From assembly GCA_012103255.1 (NCBI GenBank), contig WLXD01000007.1, forward strand, positions 1 to 64,000: a DNA stretch of 64,000 nucleotides. The letters run 5' to 3'. The stretch comes from Acidobacteriota bacterium (GTDB taxonomy: Bacteria > Acidobacteriota > UBA890 > WLXD01). Made by a program: the position numbers and the translations under genes. This document shows positions 50,712 through 59,321 of this stretch, piece after piece (the stretch's first letter is position 1; each line of letters opens with the position of its first letter). Under the pieces are notes generated by a model, which was not told the DNA's origin, did not search any database, and saw nothing but the letters and a program-made list of their open reading frames with translations.

Positions 50712-53700
50712 CTAGCGCACAATCACCATCCGACCCGGCGTCCAGACCACACCCGCCTCGTCGAGCAACCGGCCAAGACCGGGCAGGTCGACCTCTGCCA
50801 GCGCGTTGGCCGTCTCGACAAGCGCGGGGAGTTCCTCGGTGAGGTGGGCGATCGCGGACATCTGGTCGGCCGTCGGACGACTCACCGCCGATCGCATCTG
50901 TCCGGCGAGTCGCATCGGCCCGCGCTGTAGAGCTGTCAGATCACCGCGCATCGCTTCCAGCTTCTCCTCGACCTGGTCGAGAACGCCGTCGATGGCTTCG
51001 GTTCTGACCTCTGCCTCCTCCACAGCCGCGCGTGCGGCGTCTGTCGCATCGGCCAGTTGCCGGACGAGCCCGGCGAGCTGACGCTGCACGGACGCCAGGT
51101 CCGCCAGGCGGCGCTGACTGTCATGCCGCAGCCGCAGGTCCGTCGGGCTGATGTCGAGGAGCGGATCCAGAACGACCTCGATCTGCTCCTGATGAGAGGC
51201 CTCACCTACCTGCAACTCGACGGTGTACGTGCCAGGCAATACCCATGGACTCGCCACCGTTGCATCGCCTTCAGGGTCGCGCCAGGTCGGATCGTAGCGA
51301 AGATCCCAGACGACCCGATGCAGTCCCGCCCCCGTGGGAGCGGGGAGGCGCCGCACGAGTGCTCCGTCCTGATCGAGAACGCGCAGCCGAAGCTCCGGGC
51401 TCTCCCACTCGTCGGTGGCGGTTTCCGGTCGGGCCGTTTCGCCGGTGGATACGTTGACCTGCACGACGGCCCCGTCGGGCGGATTGGGCGAGGCATAGTA
51501 CGTGTCGCCGCGGAAGTAGCGGCCGCGATCGAACCGATAGATCTGATAGGCATCACGCATCGGCGCCACCCACGAGACGTCGCCGTCCAACGATGCCAAG
51601 GCGGCGAGCGCGCCCATGTCATCCAGAATCCAGATACCGCGCCCGTGTGTGCCGACCACCAGATCGTTGGCCTCCGGCTGGATCACGAGATCGTGAATCG
51701 CCGTCGGCGGGAGACCCGCCTGCAGCGGATGCCATGAATCGCCATCGTCGACACTCGTCCACACACCGTGTTCGGTTCCGACGAACAGAAGCCCTGGCAC
51801 TCCGGGGTGCTCGGCGAATGCCCTGATCGGGCTGCCGTCCGGCAAGTTGGCACGGATGTCATCCCAGCTCTGACCGCGATCGGACGAGCGCAGCAGGTAC
51901 GGCGTGAAGTCGTAGTACTCGTGGCCAGAGGAGGCCACGTACATCGTGCTGTCGTCGTGGGCGGAAAGCACCAAACGCCGCACCAGAGATCTTTCCGGCA
52001 CACCTGGCAGCGCCTCGGATTGCCGCCAAGTCGTGCCGTCGTCGTCCGACACGTGCACCAGGCCATCATCCGTCCCGACGGCAAGCAGTCCCGGCTGCCG
52101 CGGCGACTCGGAGATCACCCGGATCGTTCCGTAGTCGTTCATTGGATTGTCGTAGGTGATCTGGCGCGAGAGATCGTCGCTGATCACTTCCCACGAATCA
52201 CCACGATCGCGGCTACGAAACACCACGTTGGCGGCGAAGTAGATCGTCTCGTGGTCGAACTGCGAAATGTGGATCGGCGCACTCCAGTTCCACCGATAGC
52301 AGCGTGGCGTCTCCGGATCAGCATCCTCATCGCTCAGCGGCACACACCCGCGTGGGTCGGCAGGCTTGATCCACTTGCGTTCACCGGTCCGAGTATCGAA
52401 CCGAGCAAGGTTGCCGAACTGCCACTCCGTGTAGACGATCTCTGGCTCCTCAGGATCGGGGCGCACGTAGAAGCCATCGCCGCCTACGGTCAGGAACCAG
52501 TCGTCGTTGGTGATCCCGACGACGTTTCGTGTGCCGCTGGGTGCGCCCACGGAGTTGTTGTCCTGGGTGCCGCCATAGACGCGGTAGAACGGCCGCTGAT
52601 TGTCGACGCCAACCTCGTAGAACTGCGTGATCGAAACGTTGTCCGAGAAGTGCCAGACGCCACCACGGTCACGCGAGGTGTAGATGCCGCCGTCATTGCC
52701 GAGCACGAGGTGATCCGAGTCCTCGGGGTTGATCCACAGCGCATGATGGTCGACATGCACCTGGTGGCCCGACATCTCGTTCTCGAAGGTCACGCCGCCA
52801 TCGTGCGACACCATGAAGAAGGTGCTCAGCACGTAAACCCGCTCCGGCTCGTTGGGGTCGCACCGCACCTGTGAGTAGTACATGGACCCGCGTACATTCG
52901 GGTTGGTCCGCGCCCAACTCGCGCCGCGATCGTCCGATCGAAAAACACCGCCCTCAGAGCCTTCGACATTGAGATAGACCGTGTCGGGCTGACTCCGACA
53001 TACCGACACCCCGATACGGCCCATGTCCGACTCCGGCAGGCCGTTGCCAAGGCGGACCCAGGTGTCGCCGCCGTCGCGGCTGCGCCATACCGCACTGCCT
53101 TCCCCGGTAGGAATCCAACTCCAATCCACTCGCTGTCGATGCCAGGAGGTCGCGTATAGGAGGTCCGGGTCCCGCGGGTCGAAGTCGATGTCCACGAAGC
53201 CGGCGTACGGCCCGGCATCCAGGACCTCTTCCCAGGTCTCCCCGCCGTCCGTCGTGCGGAACAGACCGCGAGCGTCATTGGCGGCGGGGTCCTCGTGCGC
53301 CAGTGCACCTGCAACGGTCACGAACACAACGTTCTCGTCACGAGGATCGATGCGAATCCGTCCGATATGCAGCGAGTTCTCCAGGCCCATGTGCTGCCAC
53401 GTGGCGCCGCCGTCCTCCGACTTGTACACACCGTCGCCCCACGAGGTCGACACGAGGTTGCGGCCGTTTGCTTCGCCGGTGCCGACCCAGATGACGTTCG
53501 GATTCGTAGGAGCGAGTGCGATGCCCCCGATGGCCTGGCGCGGCTGGTCATCGAAGATCGGCACCCAGCTGGCCCCGCCATTCGTCGTCTTCCAGACCCC
53601 ACCTTGCGAAACCGCCGCGTAGATCGTGTCGGGATCGTCCGGAACGACGGCGAAGTCCGAAATCCGGCCACCGACGCCGCCAGGACCGACATTGCGCCAC

Positions 53701-53843
53701 TCGAGCGTGGTGAGGTCGATGCCTGCATTGGCAGCGGTCTCAGCGGACTCCTGGGCTCCTATCGCCGGGTCCCACCAACCGCATGCGGCAAGGACCACGA
53801 GGACCCATCGCATCCCTCCGGACAAGCGAACCTGGCGCGACAT
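50712..53843 (-). CDS. Secreted Asp-box (BNR/VPS10-like) propeller protein (second copy)
   Basis: 1043 residues. The signal region MRWVLVVLAACGWWDPAIGA|QES lies after 10 extra residues; ATG 53843 is used, but ATG at residue 11 is an alternative. Asp boxes repeat through the body: TNGGASWVPI, EDGGATWQHM, TDGGETWEEV, RDGGDTWVRL, DDRGASWART, RDRGDSWEVI, DDDGTTWRQS, SDRGQSWDDI and VDDGDSWHPL. The C-terminal third has a long helical region with LADLASVQRQLAGLVRQLADATDAARAAVEEAEVRTEAIDGVLDQVEEKLEAM, likely a coiled coil not present in the 42222 paralogue. Likely an extracellular or periplasmic binding protein. It neighbours the cyclophilin lipoprotein gene on the same strand. Confidence 0.87.
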   Translation of the reverse strand: MSRQVRLSGGMRWVLVVLAACGWWDPAIGAQESAETAANAGIDLTTLEWRNVGPGGVGGRISDFAVVPDDPDTIYAAVSQGGVWKTTNGGASWVPIFDDQPRQAIGGIALAPTNPNVIWVGTGEANGRNLVSTSWGDGVYKSEDGGATWQHMGLENSLHIGRIRIDPRDENVVFVTVAGALAHEDPAANDARGLFRTTDGGETWEEVLDAGPYAGFVDIDFDPRDPDLLYATSWHRQRVDWSWIPTGEGSAVWRSRDGGDTWVRLGNGLPESDMGRIGVSVCRSQPDTVYLNVEGSEGGVFRSDDRGASWARTNPNVRGSMYYSQVRCDPNEPERVYVLSTFFMVSHDGGVTFENEMSGHQVHVDHHALWINPEDSDHLVLGNDGGIYTSRDRGGVWHFSDNVSITQFYEVGVDNQRPFYRVYGGTQDNNSVGAPSGTRNVVGITNDDWFLTVGGDGFYVRPDPEEPEIVYTEWQFGNLARFDTRTGERKWIKPADPRGCVPLSDEDADPETPRCYRWNWSAPIHISQFDHETIYFAANVVFRSRDRGDSWEVISDDLSRQITYDNPMNDYGTIRVISESPRQPGLLAVGTDDGLVHVSDDDGTTWRQSEALPGVPERSLVRRLVLSAHDDSTMYVASSGHEYYDFTPYLLRSSDRGQSWDDIRANLPDGSPIRAFAEHPGVPGLLFVGTEHGVWTSVDDGDSWHPLQAGLPPTAIHDLVIQPEANDLVVGTHGRGIWILDDMGALAALASLDGDVSWVAPMRDAYQIYRFDRGRYFRGDTYYASPNPPDGAVVQVNVSTGETARPETATDEWESPELRLRVLDQDGALVRRLPAPTGAGLHRVVWDLRYDPTWRDPEGDATVASPWVLPGTYTVELQVGEASHQEQIEVVLDPLLDISPTDLRLRHDSQRRLADLASVQRQLAGLVRQLADATDAARAAVEEAEVRTEAIDGVLDQVEEKLEAMRGDLTALQRGPMRLAGQMRSAVSRPTADQMSAIAHLTEELPALVETANALAEVDLPGLGRLLDEAGVVWTPGRMVIVR

Positions 53844-53846
53844 GAT

Positions 53847-54605
53847 CTAGCGCTCCGCGATGACGGCGGCCGTCTCAACGTGGTCGAGCAGCGGGTACTG
53901 GCGGTCGAAGTACGCGTCGCCTTCTTCGCCGATGAAAGTCTGATCTGGCCCCGTTCCATACGGCGGACCGTCTCCATACTCGGAGTACAGGCTCTGCACC
54001 ACATCCATGCCTTCGATGATCTCGCCGAACGGCGGGAAGCCCATGTTGTCGAGATTGAGGTTGTCGCCGAGATTGATGAACAGCTGGGTCGTACGGGTAT
54101 TGGGGCCGCCATGGGCAAAGGTCAACCGACCGCGGGTGTTCATCTCGCCCTGCGGGTCATCTGCGATCGACGCCATGTCCCAGGCTTCGTTGATGGCCGG
54201 ATCGCCGTTCATTCCAAACTGCACGACGAATCCATCGACGACCCGGAAGAACTTGTTGCCGTTGTAGTAACCCGTGCTCACGAGGTTGTAGAAACGATCG
54301 GCACCGAGTGGTGCCCAGTCACGGTGCACCTCGACCACAAACCGTCCTTTCGTCGTGTCGAACGCGACTCGGTAGCTGTCGGGCCCTTGCCGGTTCGCAT
54401 CAGGGTGCGTCGGATCGAGCAGCGGATTGCCTGCCGGCGCATCGGCCTCCGGTGCCGGATCAGGTTCAGGCGTCGCGGCGGGCTCGCTGGCGGCGGGCTC
54501 TGGTGACTCCGACGGCGCCTCGGCGGCCGGCTCCTCTGCCCCACCGCAGGCGGCTACAGACACAAGCAGCGCGAACGCAAAAATACGAACAACACGATCG
54601 ATCAT
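53847..54605 (-). CDS. Lipoprotein peptidyl-prolyl isomerase (cyclophilin)
   Basis: 252 residues. Lipoprotein signal MIDRVVRIFAFALLVSVAAC|GG, then a Glu/Pro/Ala-rich flexible spacer of about 40 residues (EEPAAEAPSESPEPAASEPAATPEPDPAPE). The cyclophilin fold follows: FDTTKGRFVVEVHRDWAPLGADRFYNLV, NGNKFFRVVDGFVVQFGMNGDP, GRLTFAHGGPNTRTTQLFINLGDN and FGEIIEGMDVV. The catalytic Arg is in FFRVV and Gln in VVQFG. It should catalyse proline isomerisation of exported proteins at the membrane. It is in line with the propeller gene, 3 bp upstream of it. Confidence 0.92.
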   Translation of the reverse strand: MIDRVVRIFAFALLVSVAACGGAEEPAAEAPSESPEPAASEPAATPEPDPAPEADAPAGNPLLDPTHPDANRQGPDSYRVAFDTTKGRFVVEVHRDWAPLGADRFYNLVSTGYYNGNKFFRVVDGFVVQFGMNGDPAINEAWDMASIADDPQGEMNTRGRLTFAHGGPNTRTTQLFINLGDNLNLDNMGFPPFGEIIEGMDVVQSLYSEYGDGPPYGTGPDQTFIGEEGDAYFDRQYPLLDHVETAAVIAER

Positions 54606-54695
54606 GAACTCGACTCCGGGAACGGGACTATCAGGTGTCTGTCTCAGGTTTGGCTCGGGCGCGCCTAGTCTAGCTCAGTGTCCGCACCGGTTGCC

Positions 54696-54736
54696 TTGAA
54701 ATCATCTTCGACTTTGGATATATTCGAAAGCGAAGA
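54696..54736 (+). promoter_or_regulatory. Sigma-70-like promoter overlapped by an inverted repeat (PadR operator)
   Basis: -35 TTGAAA (54696-54701), 17-bp spacer, -10 TATATT (54719-54724). An imperfect dyad TCTTCG(A)CTTT (54705-54715) / AAAGCGAAGA (54727-54736) covers the spacer and -10. Position relative to the padR start at 54756 suggests autorepression. Confidence 0.6.
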
Positions 54737-54755
54737 TTTCCTACCCAACCTCGAG

Positions 54756-55103
54756 ATGCGCATGAGCTCACCAAATCCCGACGAACACCTGCCGCTGCGT
54801 CCCGTCGTCTTCGGCATCCTGTCCGTTCTTCGCGCCGCCCCGCTACATGGCTACGGCATCATGCAGCAGGCGAATGAACACGTTGGAGAACGAGCGCTGC
54901 TCGGCCCGGGCACGCTGTATCGAACGCTCAAGGAGCTGCGGTCGGACGACCTCATCGGGCCCGTTGATGGCCCCGGCGACGCTGACGCGCGACGGCAGTA
55001 CTACGCGCTGACGGATCTGGGCGAAAGCGTGGTCGAGGCCGAGACCCGGCGACTGGGCCGGCTGATGGAAAGTTCGGAATTCGCCCAGCAGCGGATCGGC
55101 TAA
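54756..55103 (+). CDS. PadR-family regulator (second pair)
   Basis: 115 residues from ATG 54756 (or ATG 54762). An open GTG at 54678 would place the promoter and dyad inside the coding region, so the inner ATGs are preferred. Winged helix: LRPVVFGILSVLRAAPLHGYGIMQQANEHVGERALLGPGTLYRTLKELRSDDLIGPVDGPGDADARRQYYALTDLGESVVEAETRRLGRLME. It stops cleanly 5 bp before the ADOP start, unlike the first pair. Predicted to repress this operon by binding the dyad at 54705-54736. Confidence 0.88.
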   Translation: MRMSSPNPDEHLPLRPVVFGILSVLRAAPLHGYGIMQQANEHVGERALLGPGTLYRTLKELRSDDLIGPVDGPGDADARRQYYALTDLGESVVEAETRRLGRLMESSEFAQQRIG

Positions 55104-55108
55104 GAGCA

Positions 55109-57811
55109 GTGTCGACGTTCACGGGAGCGGCCGCGGGCCCGCCCTTCGATCTGCAGGACCGCGTCTATCGCACCCTGCTCCGCCTGCTGCCGCGTTCGTT
55201 TCGCGACGAGGCCGGGCCGGAGATGCTCGCTGTCTTCCGCGACTGGCGCGCGTCCGCCCGCCCCGGTCTTGCTTCGTTGGCCCAACTCTGGGGCCTACTG
55301 CTTCTCGACCTCATCCGCTGTCTGCGTGCTGAACGCGGCGCGATGCGCTCTGTCTTCCCCACCGTGGATCGAGCTTCGATGTTCGAACTCTTGCTGAAAG
55401 AAACCCGGCACGCTCTCCGTGGACTCGGTCGTGCTCCGGCGTTCTCGGCCATCATCATTGCCACCCTCGCGCTGGGCATTGGCGCCAACACGGCCATCTT
55501 CAGTGTGGTCGACGGCATCATGCTCCGGCCTCTAGCCTTCGATGCGCCCGACCGGCTCGTCGCAGTCTGGGCCGACTACACCCGCCGCGACGGCCCACTG
55601 CGAGAGTGGCTTTCGTATCCGAACTTCCATGACGCCAGGCAACTCGACGAGGTGTTCGCGGAAGCGGGCACCTACCTCGGTTGGGGTCCGACGTTGACCG
55701 GAGTCGGAGAGCCCGTCAGCCTCATCGGCGCTCAGGTCAGCGAGGGCATGTTCAGTCGCGTGCTCGCTGTGCAGCCGGCACTCGGACGCCCGTTCGCGGC
55801 GGCCGATGATCAGCCCGACGCCGAGGCGGTCGTCCTGCTCAGTTGGGATCTCTGGCAGCAGCAGTTCGACGGCAACCCCGGTGTGCTGGGGCAAACCGTC
55901 GTACTGGACGGCGATCCGGCCGTGATCATCGGCATCATGCCGGAGCGATTCGAGCCGCCGTTCGCCGCGCAGGCCCGCATCTGGATGCCCCTGCAGATGA
56001 ACGAGACTCAGCACGCCGGCAGCCGCGGCTCAGCGATGTACAGGGTCGTGGCACGACTGTCGCCCGACGTGGCGCTTGAGTCGGCTCAGACCGCCCTCGA
56101 TGGACTGGGTGGTCGCCTCGAATCGGAGTTTCCGAATGCGAACATGGGAGTCGGATACTCCCTGTTTGATCTGCGCGACGACATCGTCGGCGGATCGCGC
56201 GACACGCTCTGGATGCTTCTGGGCGCGGTAGGCTTCGTGCTCTTGATCGCCTGTGTGAACGTCGCGAACCTACTTCTGGCGCAGGCTTCCTCACGCTCAG
56301 GCGAACTTGCTGTTCGGTCGGCGCTAGGGGCGACTCGGGGCGCAGTAGTGCGCCAACTTCTCATGGAAAGCCTGGTTCTCGCCGGAGCAGGTGGCACGCT
56401 GGGCGCGGCGCTCGGCATCCTCGGCACCTACGGCCTGGTCGCGCTCGCGCCTCAGGGCACCCCGCGCATCGAGAGCGTCGCCACCGACACGCGCGTCCTG
56501 GTGTTCACGGCGATCATCACGGTCGCGGCCGCGCTCATCTTCGGGTTGATCCCCGCGCTGCGCGCCTCCCAGGGAAACCTCGTGAATGCGCTCCGCGAAG
56601 CCGGCCGCAGCGCCGATGGCAGCGGCGGCCGCCGCTTGCGCTCCGCGCTGGTCGTCCTGCAAGTCGGGCTCGCCCTGGTACTACTCGTGGGGGCCGGACT
56701 CATGTTGCGAACGTTCCAGCAGTTGAATCGCGTTGATCTGGGCTTCGAAAGCCGCGGTGCGCTCGCGGTGCGGCTGGGTCTACCCGGCGCGCGCTATGCC
56801 GAGTCGGCGCAAATCGTCGCCTTCTACGACGAACTGGAACGGCGGCTCGCGGCCATCCCCGGCGTGGAGGCGGTCGGAGGAGTCAACTCGCTCCCGCTTG
56901 CAGGGTTCGACGGGGACTCGAACTTCCAGATCGACGGTCGTCCCGAACCCGGACCCGACCAACAGCGTGTGGCTTGGATTCGCCGAATCACATCCGGATA
57001 CCCGGACGCCATCGGGCTGCGTCTGATCAGCGGGAGGTTTCCGGACGCCGGCGACGATGCTGAGGCTCCGCGCGTCGTGGCAATCAACGAGACGTTGGCC
57101 GAGCGCTATTTCGACGGTCAGGACCCGATCGGTCAGCGCGTCTATTTCGGCCGCATCGCCGACGACCCCACTTATCGGACGATCGTCGGAGTCGTAGCGG
57201 ACATCAAGAATTTCGGTATCGCACAGGACAGTCGCAACGCGATCTACTTCCCCTACTCACAGGTCCCCACCGGCTTCATGTCCATGGTGTTGCGAGCGAA
57301 CGGAGACCCGACTCAACTCGCCGGCCCCGCGCGCGCCGTCGTCGCCGAGCTCGACCCGTTGCTCGCGACGGCGAACATCAGCACCGTGCGGAGCATGGTG
57401 GATCGTTCGTTGGCGCCGCAGCGGTTCACGGCCACCTTGATGGGGGCCTTCGCCGTGGTTGCCCTGACTCTGGCCGTGGTTGGTCTCTACGGAGTGGTGT
57501 CGTACGGAGTCAGTCAAAGACGTCATGAGATGGGCGTACGTATGGCGCTGGGTGCAGGTGGCCGCGACATCGGACAGCTCATCGTCGGGAGCAGCGCTGT
57601 CCTGATTTGCCTCGGACTTGGACTCGGTCTCGTGGGCACGTGGGCCGCGCGCCGGGCGATTGCCGGGCTGCTCTACGGCGTCGAGACCTCCGACCCCCTC
57701 ACTTTCGGGTCGGTTATCGGTGTGCTCCTTCTGTCTGGACTCGCTGCGGCTACGCTGCCGGCTTATCGCGCCAGTCGCATTGATCCGAAGCGAGTGCTGG
57801 GTCGCGACTGA
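55109..57811 (+). CDS. ADOP-type ABC transporter permease (second copy)
   Basis: 900 residues from GTG 55109. N-terminal soluble segment QDRVYRTLLRLLPRSFRDEAGPEMLAVFRDWRASA, then MacB-type halves: FSAIIIATLALGIGANTAIFSVVDGIMLRPL, VLLIACVNVANLLLAQASSRSGELAVRSALGATRGAVVRQLL, IFGLIPALRASQGNLVNALREAG and FAVVALTLAVVGLYGVVSYGVSQRRHEMGVRMALGAGGRDIGQL. About eight membrane helices. The family is thought to export lipids, peptides or drugs, or to act in envelope stress; no ATPase gene is next to it. Divergence from the first copy is large in the loop regions, so they likely have different clients. Confidence 0.92.
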   Translation: MSTFTGAAAGPPFDLQDRVYRTLLRLLPRSFRDEAGPEMLAVFRDWRASARPGLASLAQLWGLLLLDLIRCLRAERGAMRSVFPTVDRASMFELLLKETRHALRGLGRAPAFSAIIIATLALGIGANTAIFSVVDGIMLRPLAFDAPDRLVAVWADYTRRDGPLREWLSYPNFHDARQLDEVFAEAGTYLGWGPTLTGVGEPVSLIGAQVSEGMFSRVLAVQPALGRPFAAADDQPDAEAVVLLSWDLWQQQFDGNPGVLGQTVVLDGDPAVIIGIMPERFEPPFAAQARIWMPLQMNETQHAGSRGSAMYRVVARLSPDVALESAQTALDGLGGRLESEFPNANMGVGYSLFDLRDDIVGGSRDTLWMLLGAVGFVLLIACVNVANLLLAQASSRSGELAVRSALGATRGAVVRQLLMESLVLAGAGGTLGAALGILGTYGLVALAPQGTPRIESVATDTRVLVFTAIITVAAALIFGLIPALRASQGNLVNALREAGRSADGSGGRRLRSALVVLQVGLALVLLVGAGLMLRTFQQLNRVDLGFESRGALAVRLGLPGARYAESAQIVAFYDELERRLAAIPGVEAVGGVNSLPLAGFDGDSNFQIDGRPEPGPDQQRVAWIRRITSGYPDAIGLRLISGRFPDAGDDAEAPRVVAINETLAERYFDGQDPIGQRVYFGRIADDPTYRTIVGVVADIKNFGIAQDSRNAIYFPYSQVPTGFMSMVLRANGDPTQLAGPARAVVAELDPLLATANISTVRSMVDRSLAPQRFTATLMGAFAVVALTLAVVGLYGVVSYGVSQRRHEMGVRMALGAGGRDIGQLIVGSSAVLICLGLGLGLVGTWAARRAIAGLLYGVETSDPLTFGSVIGVLLLSGLAAATLPAYRASRIDPKRVLGRD

Positions 57812-57870
57812 GTCTCCCGGCGCGCAAAAAGCACAGCGCTCTGTGGGCAACGCCGAGAGTATGTTGCATA

Positions 57871-57876
57871 TACAAT
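57871..57876 (+). promoter_or_regulatory. Candidate -10 element for a possibly leaderless SRPBCC mRNA
   Basis: TACAAT lies 7 bp before the ATG at 57884 and no ribosome-binding site is visible between them. No good -35 is found at 17 bp. Only weak support. Confidence 0.25.
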
Positions 57877-57883
57877 CTCGTGC

Positions 57884-58408
57884 ATGCGATACCCAACCGG
57901 CCTGCTCTTGATCGTTGTTGTCAGCCTCAGCCCGACCGCCAACGCCCAGGTACAGGAAGCGTCGGACAGCCATTTCGTGATCCAGCGGAGCGTGACGCTC
58001 GATGCGGACGAAGCGACCGCATGGACGGCGTTCGTGCGGGTGGCCGACTGGTGGCACCCGGATCACACCTACACGATGGATGCAGGCAACTTGAGCCTGG
58101 ACCCGACGCCCGGCGGCTGCATGTGCGAGGCGTTGCCCAGCGGCGGATTCGTCGAGCATATGGCCGTCGTGTACGCCGACCCCGAAGCGATGCTCCGGAT
58201 GTCCGGTGGTCTCGGCCCGTTGCAAGAGCACGCGGTGAGCGGCGCCATGACATGGACGTTCACGCCGGAGGGGGACTCCACGCGTCTCGATCTCGTATAT
58301 CGGGTGAACGGCTTCGTTCCCGGTGGTCTCGAGGGCTGGGCCGCTCCGGTAGACGGTGTGCTGGCTCAGCAACTCACTCGGCTGCAGGAACTCCTGGCCA
58401 GTTCCTGA
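57884..58408 (+). CDS. Secreted SRPBCC (START-like) domain protein
   Basis: 174 residues with a signal peptide (MRYPTGLLLIVVVSLSPTANA|QV). The SRPBCC helix-grip pattern is seen in IQRSVTLDADEATAWTAFVRVADWWHPDHTYTMDAGNLSLDPTPGG, AMTWTFTPEGDSTRLDLVYRVNGFVPGG and the C-terminal helix VDGVLAQQLTRLQELL. It resembles AHSA1/activator-type polyketide-cyclase-like proteins but is exported, which is less common. The ligand is unknown. Its end overlaps the convergent nucleosidase gene by 35 bp, so both transcripts may interfere. Confidence 0.85.
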   Translation: MRYPTGLLLIVVVSLSPTANAQVQEASDSHFVIQRSVTLDADEATAWTAFVRVADWWHPDHTYTMDAGNLSLDPTPGGCMCEALPSGGFVEHMAVVYADPEAMLRMSGGLGPLQEHAVSGAMTWTFTPEGDSTRLDLVYRVNGFVPGGLEGWAAPVDGVLAQQLTRLQELLASS

Positions 58409-59321
58409 TCAGCGCACGCACGACGGCGGCGGCGTTGTTGGCAGCCACAGGCGCAAAGCTCTCGACTCGGTTCTCGTTCGGGTTCGCTCCCGCCATGTCG
58501 GAGATCGCTCGCACGCCGACGTACGGCACGCCGTTGGCGTAGGCCACATGGCCGATGGCCGCGGTTTCCATATCGAAGCTGTCGGGCGCGAACACTTCCC
58601 AGATCCACTCGCGATACGCAGCATCATCAACGAAGGTCGGGCCACTGGCGCCGTTGCCCCCTACCCGCAGAACGGGCTCGTGCTCCACGCATTCGCCGCC
58701 GGGCGTGCACTGCTCTAGCGCGATGTCCGCGACAAGCGCCCTGGTGGCGGCCAGGAGCGCGCCGTCCACGTCGAACCAGAGCTTCAGGTGCTCCGCGTCA
58801 GCCTCGATATTCGGGGCGGTCGCCCAGACACGTTGGGGGTACATCATCCCGTAGGCGCCGAGATCTTCGTTGCGCCAACCGCGGCGCCAACCCGTGCGGG
58901 ATGCATCGGTAAAGACGTGCTCCTGGTACTGCACCCAGCGCGCCGGCACGGTGACATCGCCGATACGAATCTCCGGACTTGCGCCTCCTGCGATGCCCGC
59001 GACAACGATCGCGCCAACGTCGAATCGATCCAGCACCAGCTGGGCACCCATTGTGGCGTTCACCATGCTGATGCCAAACGCCGCCATCACCACATCCGCT
59101 CCGTCGATCGTCCCGACGTGGTGTGTTCGGCCGTTGATCACTTCGCGCCGCTCGATCTGTGCCGCATCAAGAAACGGCGCCAGTTCGATGGGCATCGCCG
59201 TCAGGATCGCGATGCGAGCCCGGGCCGCAGCAGGCGCCTGGTCCGTTGCCGGAGGCGGCTGGCAGGCTGCCAGGGCGACGGAGAAAGCGAGCGTCAGACT
59301 TCGTGGAAGCCGGCTCCTCAT
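58374..59321 (-). CDS. Phosphorylase-superfamily nucleosidase lipoprotein (MTA/SAH nucleosidase-like)
   Basis: 315 residues. Lipoprotein signal MRSRLPRSLTLAFSVALAAC|QP. The PNP/UDP fold shows IAILTAMPIELAPFL, VVMAAFGISMVNATMGAQLVLDRF, AIVVAGIAGGASPEIRIGDVTVP, and the catalytic segment DSFDMETAAIGHVAYANGVPYVGVRAISDMAG. It most resembles 5'-methylthioadenosine/S-adenosylhomocysteine nucleosidases, but as a lipoprotein it would act outside the cytoplasm, so nucleoside scavenging is a better guess. It overlaps the upstream M20 stop by 4 bases (59318-59321). Confidence 0.85.
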   Translation of the reverse strand: MRSRLPRSLTLAFSVALAACQPPPATDQAPAAARARIAILTAMPIELAPFLDAAQIERREVINGRTHHVGTIDGADVVMAAFGISMVNATMGAQLVLDRFDVGAIVVAGIAGGASPEIRIGDVTVPARWVQYQEHVFTDASRTGWRRGWRNEDLGAYGMMYPQRVWATAPNIEADAEHLKLWFDVDGALLAATRALVADIALEQCTPGGECVEHEPVLRVGGNGASGPTFVDDAAYREWIWEVFAPDSFDMETAAIGHVAYANGVPYVGVRAISDMAGANPNENRVESFAPVAANNAAAVVRALIRNWPGVPAAE

